Notes under the pieces: model-generated
Databases searched by the model: none
What the model was told of the DNA's origin: nothing
Seen by the model: only the letters and a program-made list of their open reading frames with translations
NCBI RefSeq assembly: GCF_014837035.1
Contig: NZ_JACSPS010000002.1
Span: 787,000-850,999 of the forward strand
Source: Kaistella pullorum
GTDB lineage: Bacteria; Bacteroidota; Bacteroidia; Flavobacteriales; Weeksellaceae
Reading direction: 5' to 3'
DNA length: 64,000 nt
Translations under genes and position numbers: made by a program
Shown here: positions 35,357-43,580 of the stretch, piece by piece
Layout: every line of letters begins with the position of its first letter
Position numbering within the stretch: position 1 is the first letter of the stretch

Positions 35357-35364
35357 CAAATTTA
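35357..35364 (-). promoter_or_regulatory. -7 box of the Crp/Fnr gene
   Basis: TAAATTTG on the minus strand, four bases from the ATG, predicting a leaderless or nearly leaderless mRNA. No clear -33 TTG. Confidence 0.5.
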
Positions 35365-35444
35365 ATTATAAAAGCGCAGAAGCTTAATGAAATTACTAAG
35401 AGCCAATATTCAGAAAAATTTAAAGCCAGCATAGATAAATTTTA

Positions 35445-35452
35445 TATATTTG
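35445..35452 (+). promoter_or_regulatory. -7 box of the zinc-finger protein gene
   Basis: TATATTTG, eight bases before the first of two in-frame ATG codons. Confidence 0.45.
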
Positions 35453-35460
35453 ATTATCAA

Positions 35461-35817
35461 ATGTTTGCTATGCAAGACTGCCTGGAATGTGGCGAAAAGA
35501 TCATCGGCCGAAGCGATAAGAAATTCTGCAACGACAGCTGCCGAAACGCCTACAACAACAAACACAATAAAGATTCGTCTAACCTGATGCGCAACATCAA
35601 CAACAAGCTGCGCAAAAACCACCGCATACTTTCTGAACAGAAATTTACCGAAGGCAAAGCCAAAACTACGCGCAATAAGCTCACCTCGGAAGGCTTCGAT
35701 TTCAGCTATTTCACCAGCCTTAAAATCTATAAAAACGGCGCTGAATACCGCTTCGTGTACGACATCGGCTACAAACTACTTGAGGAAGACTGGATCCTGC
35801 TGGTGCGCAAGGAGTGA
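35461..35817 (+). CDS. Small protein with N-terminal zinc-finger-like motif
   Basis: 118 residues. The N-terminus has four cysteines, Cys7, 10, 23 and 27 (DCLECGEK ... KKFCNDSCRNAYNNK), which resembles the treble-clef / DUF2116-like zinc ribbon. A Lys/Asn-rich helical middle follows and the C-terminal part (SLKIYKNGAEYRFVYDIGYKL) looks like three beta strands. Nucleic acid binding is plausible from the basic middle but not shown. A second ATG three codons in (MQDC) is an equally good start given the nearby promoter box. Confidence 0.78.
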   Translation: MFAMQDCLECGEKIIGRSDKKFCNDSCRNAYNNKHNKDSSNLMRNINNKLRKNHRILSEQKFTEGKAKTTRNKLTSEGFDFSYFTSLKIYKNGAEYRFVYDIGYKLLEEDWILLVRKE

Positions 35818-35846
35818 TTCAACTGCGGACTCAAATTCAGCGCATG

Positions 35847-35868
35847 AAAAACCAGTAGCTGGGTTTTT
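35847..35868 (+). terminator. Intrinsic terminator of the zinc-finger protein gene
   Basis: AAAAACCAG pairs with CTGGGTTTTT, one bulged base, three-base loop. Confidence 0.6.
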
Positions 35869-35901
35869 GCTTAAAAACAAAAATTAGAATCCAAAATCAT
35901 C

Positions 35902-35933
35902 TTGCAAAATTATCGTCAAAATCCTTATTTTTG
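35902..35933 (+). promoter_or_regulatory. Promoter of tRNA-Pro
   Basis: TTG, 21 bases, TATTTTTG, ending nine bases before the tRNA. Good consensus match. Confidence 0.65.
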
Positions 35934-35942
35934 CCGCAGTTT

Positions 35943-36016
35943 CGGGATGTAGCGCAGCCCGGTAGCGTACTTGCATGGGGTGCAAGGGGTCGCTGGTTCG
36001 AATCCAGTCATCCCGA
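35943..36016 (+). tRNA. tRNA-Pro (GGG anticodon)
   Basis: A complete 74-base cloverleaf. Acceptor CGGGATG pairs with CATCCCG, discriminator A; anticodon stem CTTGC/GCAAG encloses the loop ATGGGGT with anticodon GGG; T arm CTGG-TTCGAAT-CCAG. The CCA end is not encoded. Confidence 0.96.
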
Positions 36017-36024
36017 CAAAACAA

Positions 36025-36056
36025 AAAAAGAGCAGTTTCTACAAACTGCTCTTTTT
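36025..36056. terminator. Bidirectional terminator after tRNA-Pro
   Basis: AAAAAGAGCAGTTT and AAACTGCTCTTTTT form a perfect 14-bp stem with a four-base loop. It serves the tRNA and the convergent cvfB-like gene. Confidence 0.9.
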
Positions 36057-36077
36057 GTTTTTTCGAGATCTTAGATT

Positions 36078-36914
36078 TTATTCTGTTTCTTCGATGAGAC
36101 GTATTTTATCTTCAAAAATCTCAATTTTCTTGTCGCGGTAAAGTCCACCGATTGCTTTCTTGAAATTTTTCTTGCTCATCTGCAGCTCATCCTTTATTTC
36201 GTCCGGTTCAGACTTATCCGAAAGATACAGCACGCCGTAGTTTTCTTTCAGTTTCTGCAAAATGATCTGCTGGAACTCATCGATATTCTCATAACCTTGC
36301 GGCTGCAGCGACACATCGATTTTTCCGTCCTCGCGAATGGTTTTTATATAACCGGTTTCCTCCGAAAGCGGGAACAGTTTTTTGTAAACGTCGGAAGCAT
36401 ACACCAGGCCAATGTATTTTTTATTAATGACAACATTCCAACCCAGTTCGCTTTCACCCATGATGATCAGATTCACTTTATCGCCTACGCGAAAGGGCAG
36501 ATCTTCATAAGTCGGGTTGCGTTTGAACGTTGTTGTACCAGTGATTAGTCCTAAAGTTTCGTCCACGAAAACATGAACAAGATATCGTCTTCCTTCAATG
36601 ATCTTTTGCTTCTGCTGCTTATACGGAACAAATAAATCTTTGATGATTCCCCAATCCATAAATGCGCCGCTAGGTAGGCTCTGCACGCAGGACATCACCG
36701 CAAATTCGCCCACTTCGGCATTCGGTTTTTCTGTCGTAGCTTTCAGTTTATCATCATCCTGATACACAAATACCTCCATTTCATCGCCAATTTCGGCACT
36801 TTCGGAAGCGAAAATTTTAGGAAGAAATGCGCGTTCGCCGTTTTCGTCTTCAAGAAAAAGTCCGGAATAGTTTTTTTCTGCGATTTTTAGAATTTGAGTT
36901 TTACCTGGAATCAT
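36078..36914 (-). CDS. CvfB-like S1 RNA-binding protein
   Basis: 278 residues related to YitL/CvfB. It contains tandem S1-like OB folds: the first around EIGDEMEVFVYQDDDKLKAT, the second around VMSCVQSLPSGAFMDWGI with LFVPYKQQ, the third around RVGDKVNLIIMGESELGWNV, and a C-terminal winged helix (GVLYLSDKSEPDEIKDELQM-SKKNFKKAIGGLYR). Staphylococcal CvfB binds RNA and affects virulence and translation; the bacteroidete role is unknown. Confidence 0.9.
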   Translation of the reverse strand: MIPGKTQILKIAEKNYSGLFLEDENGERAFLPKIFASESAEIGDEMEVFVYQDDDKLKATTEKPNAEVGEFAVMSCVQSLPSGAFMDWGIIKDLFVPYKQQKQKIIEGRRYLVHVFVDETLGLITGTTTFKRNPTYEDLPFRVGDKVNLIIMGESELGWNVVINKKYIGLVYASDVYKKLFPLSEETGYIKTIREDGKIDVSLQPQGYENIDEFQQIILQKLKENYGVLYLSDKSEPDEIKDELQMSKKNFKKAIGGLYRDKKIEIFEDKIRLIEETE

Positions 36915-36980
36915 ATAGGATAGTAATAAAGATGCGCAAAGGTATGAAATCTAAAGGAACAGAAATTGTAGAATCACGGC

Positions 36981-37190
36981 ATGCCTTCCTCCGTAATCCG
37001 AAAATATTTTTACAAACCTGAGCTCGAAATTCTGCGCATCATCTATGTTTCGGGCGCAGTGTACGATTATTTGGATGTTCCGCAGGAAGTTTTCGAGGAA
37101 TTCCGGGCTGCGTTTTCAAAAGGTACCTATTTAAATAAAATCATTAAACCAAAATACCGCTATGAAAAACGGGATGATATCAATTTTTAA
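36981..37190 (+). CDS. KTSC domain protein
   Basis: A 69-residue protein that is essentially one KTSC domain: MPSSVIRKYFYKPELEILRI, VYDYLDVPQEVFEEFRAAFS, KGTYLNKIIKPKY. The family is small, found alone or next to RNA-processing enzymes, with a proposed but unproven nucleic acid role. The Cys of the name-giving KTSC motif is not evident. It is divergent from cvfB by 66 bases and ends in a terminator. Confidence 0.85.
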   Translation: MPSSVIRKYFYKPELEILRIIYVSGAVYDYLDVPQEVFEEFRAAFSKGTYLNKIIKPKYRYEKRDDINF

Positions 37191-37194
37191 AAAC

Positions 37195-37224
37195 AATAAA
37201 GAGAAGCCGAAACTTCTCTTTATT
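37195..37224. terminator. Bidirectional terminator between the KTSC gene and lpd
   Basis: AATAAAGAGAAG pairs with CTTCTCTTTATT (12 bp, six-base loop), T run following. Confidence 0.85.
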
Positions 37225-37285
37225 TTTTGCCTATACGACAGCCAAATCTGTCCCTACTTGGCTCCTTTCACTTTTTACTTTGTTC

Positions 37286-38689
37286 TTACATATGCAACGC
37301 AATCTTACCCGTTGCGTCCAGCGCCGCTTCCTTAATAGCTTCTGCGAATGTTGGGTGTGCGTGAGACATGCGCGAGATATCTTCCGCTGAAGCGCGGAAC
37401 TCCATTGCTGTAACCGCAGCAGCGATCATATCTGCTGCTCTTGCGCCAATCATGTGAACGCCTAAGACCTCATCGGTTTTTTCGTCTGCAATGATTTTGA
37501 TGAAACCTTCGATATCACCTGAGGCACGGCTTCTGCCAAGCGCTCTCATAGGGAAATTACCGACTTTTATTGCAACACCTTCTTCTTTCAGTTGCTCTTC
37601 GGTTTTACCTACGGCCGCAACTTCTGGCCATGTATAAACCACGCCCGGAATCAGGTTGTAATTGATGTGCGGTTTTTGTCCGGCAAGCTGCTCAGCTACC
37701 AAAACGCCTTCTTCAGAAGCTTTGTGCGCCAGCATTGCTCCGGCTACTACATCACCGATCGCATAGATATTCGAAACATTGGTTTGAAGATGTGCATTTG
37801 TCTTCACTCTGCCTCTCTCATCAAGGTCCACACCTGCTTTTTCAAGCCCAAGACCTTCTGTATAAGGTTTTCTTCCAACAGAAACCAAAACATAATCACC
37901 TTCTACAACTACTTCAGCACCTTTTTTGTCCTTTGCGGTAACTTTCACCGAATCTCCGTTTCTTTCAACAGCCTGAACTGCGGTTGAAAGCATGAATTTG
38001 ATACCCTGCTTTCTCAGAACTTTATTAAGCTCTTTTGATAGTGCACCGTCCATCGTTGGGATGATTTTATCCATAAACTCAACCACGGTAACCTCTGAAC
38101 CAAGTCTTTTATACACAGAACCAAGTTCCAATCCAATCACTCCACCTCCGATCACAACAAGATGTTTCGGAATTTCTTTAAGCTCCAATGCTTCGGTTGA
38201 GGTGATCACACGCTCTTTATCCAGGCTGATGAAGGGCAACGAACTTGGTTTCGAGCCGGTTGCGATAATGATATATTTTGAATCGATGATTTCCGATGAA
38301 CCGTCCTTTTTAGTTACTTTAACCTGCGTAGAAGATTCAAAACTACCTACACCTTCAAAAACGGTGATCTTATTTTTGTCCATCAGGAACTGGATTCCTT
38401 TAGTCGTTTGGTCCACCACTTCGTTCTTACGCGCGATCATACGGGCAAGGTCGGCTTTCGGCTCATCGATGATGATACCGTGGCTGGCAAAATTATGTTT
38501 GGCATTCTCGAAATGTTCCGAACTGTCCAGCAAAGCTTTTGACGGGATACAGCCCACGTTCAGACAGGTACCGCCCATCGTTGGATATTTCTCAATAATT
38601 GCGGTCTTCAAACCCAGTTGCGCACAGCGTATTGCAGCAACATATCCTCCAGGTCCTGAACCGATAACGGTAACATCGAATTGACTCAT
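37286..38689 (-). CDS. lpd: Dihydrolipoyl dehydrogenase (E3)
   Basis: FAD enzyme that reoxidises dihydrolipoamide of the 2-oxoacid dehydrogenase complexes and the glycine cleavage system. 467 residues. FAD motif VIGSGPGGYVAAIRCAQLG, redox disulfide Cys42/Cys47 in GGTCLNVGCIPSKALL, NAD motif VVIGGGVIGLELGSVY, second FAD motif IYAIGDVV, and C-terminal SHAHPTFAEAIKEAAL with the catalytic His-Glu pair. It stands alone; E1/E2 genes are not in the window. Confidence 0.98.
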   Translation of the reverse strand: MSQFDVTVIGSGPGGYVAAIRCAQLGLKTAIIEKYPTMGGTCLNVGCIPSKALLDSSEHFENAKHNFASHGIIIDEPKADLARMIARKNEVVDQTTKGIQFLMDKNKITVFEGVGSFESSTQVKVTKKDGSSEIIDSKYIIIATGSKPSSLPFISLDKERVITSTEALELKEIPKHLVVIGGGVIGLELGSVYKRLGSEVTVVEFMDKIIPTMDGALSKELNKVLRKQGIKFMLSTAVQAVERNGDSVKVTAKDKKGAEVVVEGDYVLVSVGRKPYTEGLGLEKAGVDLDERGRVKTNAHLQTNVSNIYAIGDVVAGAMLAHKASEEGVLVAEQLAGQKPHINYNLIPGVVYTWPEVAAVGKTEEQLKEEGVAIKVGNFPMRALGRSRASGDIEGFIKIIADEKTDEVLGVHMIGARAADMIAAAVTAMEFRASAEDISRMSHAHPTFAEAIKEAALDATGKIALHM

Positions 38690-38883
38690 TGTTATTTTTA
38701 TTTGTATTTAAACGTTAGCTTTAAGTGTCGCGAATTTACGAAAATTTTGCCTTTGGCTTTAGCCTTTAGTACTTTAAATATATTTAATGACAGGCCGCAA
38801 AACACCAGACTTTTAGAACAACATTGAAGTGCTGTATTTAATTAAAATTCGGTACGCCCATTTCTTTAAACTTAATTTTTAAA

Positions 38884-38891
38884 TACATTTG
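38884..38891 (+). promoter_or_regulatory. -7 box of the DUF1569 gene
   Basis: TACATTTG, 19 bases before the ATG. No -33 TTG at the usual distance. Confidence 0.4.
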
Positions 38892-38910
38892 TTGAAATAA
38901 ATCTTCCCGC

Positions 38911-39366
38911 ATGCAAAATATTTTCGATGCCTCCACTGCGCAGTATTACATCGCGAGAATCAACAAACTTACACCGGAAAGCAGCCCAAATTGGGGCCAG
39001 ATGACCGTAGATCAAATGTTGGCGCACCTTAACGTGGCTTATGAGCTGGCATTCGAACCTCAAAAGTTTAAGAAAATGGGCGGCATTGCGAAGTTTATCA
39101 TGAAGAATTTCGTAAAAGCGAAGGTAGTAGGTGAAAAATCTTACCCGCATAACGGTCCTACCAGCCCACTTTTCAAAATTGCCGGCGAAAAAGATTTCGA
39201 GGCTGAAAAGAAAAGACTCATCGGTTACATCCAAAAAACACAGCAACTGGGCCGCGAGGCTTTTGACGGTAAAGAAAACCATTCATTTGGCGAACTTACC
39301 GCGCAGGAATGGAATAATATGTTCGCCAAACATTTAAACCATCATCTTCAGCAATTTGGCGTTTAA
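38911..39366 (+). CDS. DUF1569 (DinB-like) protein
   Basis: 151 residues of a four-helix bundle. The motif PNWGQMTVDQMLAHLNVAYE at the N-terminus and KHLNHHLQQFGV at the C-terminus bear the histidines expected for the DinB/YfiT metal site. Such proteins may be metal-dependent thiol transferases; no substrate is known. Two small genes follow closely and probably share the transcript. Confidence 0.85.
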   Translation: MQNIFDASTAQYYIARINKLTPESSPNWGQMTVDQMLAHLNVAYELAFEPQKFKKMGGIAKFIMKNFVKAKVVGEKSYPHNGPTSPLFKIAGEKDFEAEKKRLIGYIQKTQQLGREAFDGKENHSFGELTAQEWNNMFAKHLNHHLQQFGV

Positions 39367-39394
39367 AAAGTACAACCCTAAAAAACTACAACCT

Positions 39395-39808
39395 ATGTTA
39401 AGAAAAATTGCAGCCGTTATCGCAGGCATCATTGTCACTGCAGTAGTACTGGGAATTGTACAGTGGCTCGGTCGGCAGGCCTACCCGCCGCCAATGGGCG
39501 CTGATCTCAACGATACAGAATCTTTGAAAAACTATGTGGAGACCGCGCCGTTCATGGCGTTGTTCTTCGTCATTTTATCCTACGCCGCCGGCGCGTTCTG
39601 CGGTGGCTTCACAGCAACTAAAATTGCGCGCGACAGCAGTCGTGCACCCGCATTTATCATCGGTGCGCTCTTCGCACTTATTTCAATCTACATGATGCTT
39701 ACGCTGCCCACACCATTTTGGTTCTGGGTTCTGGGCCTTGCGTCCTGGGGGCTCGTAATGGCCGGCCGATCGTTGGCACGAAGCACCACTTCACTTCAAA
39801 AAAACTAA
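39395..39808 (+). CDS. Small integral membrane protein
   Basis: 137 residues with four hydrophobic segments (IAAVIAGIIVTAVVLGIVQW, ALFFVILSYAAGAFCGGFTA, AFIIGALFALISIYMMLTL, FWVLGLASWGLVMAGRSL). The first loop holds RQAYPPPMGADLNDTESLKN. I know of similar uncharacterised proteins in Bacteroidota. The ATG at MLRKIAAV was chosen since the longer frame overlaps the previous gene. Confidence 0.75.
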   Translation: MLRKIAAVIAGIIVTAVVLGIVQWLGRQAYPPPMGADLNDTESLKNYVETAPFMALFFVILSYAAGAFCGGFTATKIARDSSRAPAFIIGALFALISIYMMLTLPTPFWFWVLGLASWGLVMAGRSLARSTTSLQKN

Positions 39809-39812
39809 AAAA

Positions 39813-40259
39813 ATGGCACAAATTAACGCCTATTTGACATTCGACGGTAACTGCGAAGATGCATTTCTATTCTACAAATCCGTTTTTGCCGGTGAGTTCG
39901 GCCAATTTTCACGCTTCGGCGATATGCCCGCGCAGGACGGTCAGCAGATGCCCGAAGAACTCAGAAACAGAATCATGCACGTCTCGCTTCCAATTTCGCA
40001 GGAAACCCTTTTGATGGGTTCTGACACCAATGCGGACCCGAACGGCGATTTTACACCAGGAAACAATTTTTCGCTTTCCATAAACACAGATTCGCGCGAA
40101 GAAGCAGAGCGCATTTTCTACGGGCTGGCCGAAGGTGGCAACATTACAATGCCGCTCGCTGACACCTTTTGGGGCGCGTACTTCGGCATGTGGACGGATA
40201 AATTCGGCATCAAGTGGATGGTCAATTATGACGAACCCGCAACTTCGAAACACATTTAA
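39813..40259 (+). CDS. PhnB-like VOC family protein
   Basis: A 148-residue VOC protein of the PhnB/3-dmu-9_3-mt type. It opens INAYLTFDGNCEDAFLFYKS, with FAGEFGQFSRFGDMP, RIMHVSLPISQETLLMGSD, and ends FWGAYFGMWTDKFGIKWMVN, the hallmarks of this group. The metal-binding residues of true glyoxalases are partly missing, so an enzymatic role is uncertain. It starts four bases after the membrane protein gene. Confidence 0.88.
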   Translation: MAQINAYLTFDGNCEDAFLFYKSVFAGEFGQFSRFGDMPAQDGQQMPEELRNRIMHVSLPISQETLLMGSDTNADPNGDFTPGNNFSLSINTDSREEAERIFYGLAEGGNITMPLADTFWGAYFGMWTDKFGIKWMVNYDEPATSKHI

Positions 40260-40304
40260 ATTTCGATTGAGGAGCTACCAAATTTTAGCTTCTTCCGAAA
40301 AGCA

Positions 40305-40363
40305 TACCCGCTTTCCGCTATATCCCGCCTCGGCGGCGATGCCGCTTCAATCGGGGCTAAAAG
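40305..40363 (+). repeat. Dispersed intergenic repeat, copy 1
   Basis: The stretch begins TACCCGCTTTCCGCTA and ends GCCGCTTCAATCGGGGCTAA. The same pair of ends, with a different middle, recurs in inverted orientation between the SRPBCC gene and tatC. Non-coding. Confidence 0.65.
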
Positions 40364-40405
40364 TTAGGGACGAGCACCTTTCCCCAGGATTAATTTAGAA
40401 TAACA

Positions 40406-40428
40406 AAAGCCGGAAAATTTCCGGCTTT
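40406..40428. terminator. Bidirectional terminator before the thiolase gene end
   Basis: AAAGCCGGAAA and TTTCCGGCTTT form an 11-bp stem-loop between the convergent VOC and thiolase genes. Confidence 0.75.
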
Positions 40429-40452
40429 GCTTTTCATATTTTAAAGACATTC

Positions 40453-41667
40453 TTAAACGGCAGGATTCTCTAAAACCACCGCATATCCCTGCCCTACACC
40501 CACACACATCGTGGCTAAAGCATAGCGCTTTCCGGTTTTGGAAAGCTCCAGCGCTGCCGAATAAGTGATACGCGTACCACTCATACCAAGCGGATGACCC
40601 AATGCAATGGCGCCACCATTCACATTTACACGTGGATCATCGTCGGCAATTCCAAGTTCCATCAGGCAGGCGATACTTTGCGCAGCAAAAGCTTCGTTCA
40701 GTTCGATGATATCAATCTCGTCCAAAGTCAGCCCTGCGCGTTTCAGCGCCAGTTTGCTCGCTTCCACCGGCCCGATTCCCATGATGCCGGGTTCAGTTCC
40801 GGTCACTGCAGATGCGACAATTTTAGCCAGGGGCTTTAAGGAATATTTATTTATTGCTTCACCAGACGCGACAATCACTGCGGCCGCACCGTCATTCAAA
40901 CCCGAAGCATTACCCGCCGTCACCGTACCGTTTTCTCTTAAAAACGCGCCCCGCAGATTACCTAAAATTTCCATATTCGACGCCGGTTTCAGAAACTCAT
41001 CTTTTTCAAAAAAGACCGTTTCTTTTCGGCCTTTCGGGACCGCCACCGCGGATATTTCTTCCGCCAACCTTCCTTTATTCTGCGCTTCTGCAGCTTTCAG
41101 CTGAGAGTTCAGCGCGAAAGCATCCTGTCTTTCTCGGCTTATTTCGTATTTCTGGGCAAGGTTTTCAGCCGTTTTACCCATGGCTTCGGTGCCGTACATA
41201 TCTTCCATCTTAGGATTGATAAAACGCCAGCCAAAACTTGAGTCGTACATTTTCTGGTCAGTCGCAAAAGCGTTTTCTGCTTTTGAAATCACGTAAGGCG
41301 CCCGGGACATTCCTTCCACACCACCCGCAATGAAAAGGTCACCATCCCCAGATTTTACAGCTCTCGCGGCGTGCACTATCGCACTCATGCCTGAAGCGCA
41401 AAGGCGGTTTACGGTTTCACCTGGAACGCTCACCGGTAGGCCAGCAAGCAACAAAGCCATTCTGGCAACATTTCGGTTGTCTTCACCTGCCTGGTTTGCG
41501 CAGCCGATGATGACGTCATCCACTTTATCAAAAGGAAAATCCGGATTTTTATCGATCAGATTTTTGATGACATTTGCCATGAGGTCATCCGTGCGGAGGG
41601 GTGAAAGGCTTCCTTTAAAATTTCCGATGGCCGAGCGTGTGCCGGATATGATGTATGCGTCTTCCAT
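40453..41667 (-). CDS. Acetyl-CoA C-acyltransferase (thiolase)
   Basis: 404 residues. The acylated Cys90 is in NRLCASGMSAI, the active-site His in NVNGGAIALGHPLGMSG and the second Cys in ATMCVGVGQG. Sequence details (GTRSAIGNFKGSLSPLRTDDL, VEGMSRAPYV) resemble 3-oxoadipyl-CoA thiolase PcaF/PaaJ, but also general beta-ketothiolases, so substrate is open: beta-oxidation or aromatic breakdown. No other paa/pca gene lies nearby. A terminator separates it from the hydrolase gene upstream. Confidence 0.93.
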   Translation of the reverse strand: MEDAYIISGTRSAIGNFKGSLSPLRTDDLMANVIKNLIDKNPDFPFDKVDDVIIGCANQAGEDNRNVARMALLLAGLPVSVPGETVNRLCASGMSAIVHAARAVKSGDGDLFIAGGVEGMSRAPYVISKAENAFATDQKMYDSSFGWRFINPKMEDMYGTEAMGKTAENLAQKYEISRERQDAFALNSQLKAAEAQNKGRLAEEISAVAVPKGRKETVFFEKDEFLKPASNMEILGNLRGAFLRENGTVTAGNASGLNDGAAAVIVASGEAINKYSLKPLAKIVASAVTGTEPGIMGIGPVEASKLALKRAGLTLDEIDIIELNEAFAAQSIACLMELGIADDDPRVNVNGGAIALGHPLGMSGTRITYSAALELSKTGKRYALATMCVGVGQGYAVVLENPAV

Positions 41668-41701
41668 TATTAAATTTAAGTTTGTCGCGTAAAATTAAAA
41701 T

Positions 41702-41726
41702 AAAAAGGCTTCCGCGGGAAGCCTTT
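41702..41726 (-). terminator. Intrinsic terminator after the hydrolase gene
   Basis: AAAGGCTTCC and GGAAGCCTTT, 10 bp with a three-base loop; on the minus strand it is followed by TTTTTATTTTAATTTT. Confidence 0.85.
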
Positions 41727-41735
41727 AATCAAAAG

Positions 41736-42743
41736 TTATTTGATGAAATCAAGCAGTGGCTGGATAAAACGGCCAAAAACTTCGATATGTGGCGAATGCC
41801 CTACGTTTTCAAGCTCTACAAGCTTTGAACCTTTAATTTTTTGATGTGTTTGCTTGCCGAGATTCTGATACTGGCCCATCAAGGGCTGAATTTCTTTAGG
41901 CGCATTATTTTTTCCGATCGCCGTTCTGTCGCGGGTTCCGATTATAAGAAGAGTCGGGCTGGTAATTTTTTCAAAATCCTGCACCACAGGCTGCGTATAG
42001 ATCATATCGGTTGTGAGCGCCGCATTCCATACTGTTATTGGAAAATCTTGGTGGATTGTCCAGCCCGCAAGTAAATTCAGCCACTTGTCATATTCCGGCT
42101 TCCATTTGCCGTCATAGTAATATTTTAGCTGATAATCCCTGTAAGAATCGTAAGTGTTTTTGAGCTCGGAAGTATAGAGTTTGTCGATGTTTTGGTAAGG
42201 AGAAAAATCCCGATAGTCTTCGAGGCCGATCGGATTCACAAGCACCAATTTATCAATATTCTCCGGATACATCACAGCCATTTTGGTGGCGAGCATTCCG
42301 CCCATCGAGTGTCCCAGAAGCGCAAACCGGTCAATTTTCAGCGAGTCAAGGATTGATTTCGTGTTTTCAGCTAACTGTTGGAAGCTGTATTGAAACTGAA
42401 GCGGTTTCGAAGACTTTCCAAAGCCAATCTGATCGGGCATGATCACGCGGAAACCTTCCTGCTGCAGGCGGATTGCGGTTTCTTCAAAGTAGTAGCCGTT
42501 AAAATTCTTACCGTGGAGCAGCACGATGGTTTTTCCGTTTGGTTTGGCAGGCAACACATCCATATAGGCCATTTTAAGTTTTTGCTGTTGATTTACAATA
42601 CGCTTAAAATGAACCGAAAACGGATATTGTACCGTCGAAAGCTCAGCATCAAGTGGCTGAAGTTTACTAACGTCCTGCGCATAGACAGTTACATAAAAAA
42701 GAAGCGCAAGAAGCGTAAAAAATTTAAAATTCTGAATTTTCAT
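41736..42743 (-). CDS. Exported alpha/beta hydrolase
   Basis: 335 residues with a signal peptide (IQNFKFFTLLALLFYVTVYA). The nucleophile elbow is ALLGHSMGGMLATK (Ser near residue 143), the oxyanion strand TIVLLHGKNFNGYYF, the acid region LLIIGTRDRTAIG and the His in ENVGHSPHIEVF, giving a complete catalytic triad. Probable periplasmic esterase or epoxide-hydrolase-like enzyme; substrate unknown. It is the last of three closely spaced minus-strand genes with the TspO-like and metallo-hydrolase genes. Confidence 0.9.
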   Translation of the reverse strand: MKIQNFKFFTLLALLFYVTVYAQDVSKLQPLDAELSTVQYPFSVHFKRIVNQQQKLKMAYMDVLPAKPNGKTIVLLHGKNFNGYYFEETAIRLQQEGFRVIMPDQIGFGKSSKPLQFQYSFQQLAENTKSILDSLKIDRFALLGHSMGGMLATKMAVMYPENIDKLVLVNPIGLEDYRDFSPYQNIDKLYTSELKNTYDSYRDYQLKYYYDGKWKPEYDKWLNLLAGWTIHQDFPITVWNAALTTDMIYTQPVVQDFEKITSPTLLIIGTRDRTAIGKNNAPKEIQPLMGQYQNLGKQTHQKIKGSKLVELENVGHSPHIEVFGRFIQPLLDFIK

Positions 42744-42764
42744 ATCCCACCAATTTACGAAAAT

Positions 42765-43535
42765 CTATCGAGGCCCAAACGCTCTTCGTTTTAAAAGGAA
42801 GATGACGCTGCTGACCGCAATTATAAGTGCTGCCACAAGTGCTGCAGCATAAACGGTATAATTTATATCCTGATTTGAGACGGCGATTGCCACCAATGCC
42901 CAAACCGCGACCAACGCGAAAGCCAAAGCTCTTTTTTGCCAGGTCATGAATAGGTGAACAGCGACCGCAACTGTGATCATTATGACCGTCCATGCCTCTT
43001 CTGACAATCCGAAACCTTCCCAACCAATCTTCTGTAGCCACGACGCGGCCGCGGCGATCAATGCAACGCTGAGCCAACCTGCATAGATCTGGAACGGGAT
43101 ATTGATAAACCATTTTTCGGCACTTCCGCGGTAATATTTTAAAGCCTCAAGAACAATTACCATTAATGAAATGAATGCTGCGGCGAGTACAAGTACCGAA
43201 AGCCCCGTGTAGCCAAAAAGCCAGGTGACAATCCAGAGACAATTGGCGATACAGGAAACCACAAACCACCAGCCCATTCGGGTCACGAAGGTCTCACCTC
43301 CATTTTTTTCAGGTTTGAAGAGGCTTCTTCCGGTGTAGATCACGAACGCGAACAGTAAAATATAGATCAGGCCCCAAATTGAAAATGCATAGCCCGCGGG
43401 CGTGAACAGATTGTGGTATTCATCGGAAACATTGCCGATGGTTTTTCCGTTGAAAACCCCAGTATTACTTAAATAATTAAATAAAATGGTGAAAACTAAC
43501 GCAATACCGTTAGCAATTTGTAATGTTCTGGTCAT
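42765..43535 (-). CDS. TspO/MBR-like tryptophan-rich membrane protein
   Basis: 256 residues with about seven membrane helices, so longer than the five-helix TspO itself. YAFSIWGLIYILLFAFVIYT and the Trp-rich segments RMGWWFVVSCIANCLWIVTW and YAGWLSVALIAAAASWLQ resemble the tryptophan-rich sensory protein family. TspO proteins bind porphyrins; whether this longer type does is unknown. It starts 45 bases after the metallo-hydrolase gene and ends 21 bases before the hydrolase gene. Confidence 0.83.
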   Translation of the reverse strand: MTRTLQIANGIALVFTILFNYLSNTGVFNGKTIGNVSDEYHNLFTPAGYAFSIWGLIYILLFAFVIYTGRSLFKPEKNGGETFVTRMGWWFVVSCIANCLWIVTWLFGYTGLSVLVLAAAFISLMVIVLEALKYYRGSAEKWFINIPFQIYAGWLSVALIAAAASWLQKIGWEGFGLSEEAWTVIMITVAVAVHLFMTWQKRALAFALVAVWALVAIAVSNQDINYTVYAAALVAALIIAVSSVIFLLKRRAFGPR

Positions 43536-43580
43536 AGTGCTGGAATTTAACCATCACTGAAGTAAAAATCATTCCAAATT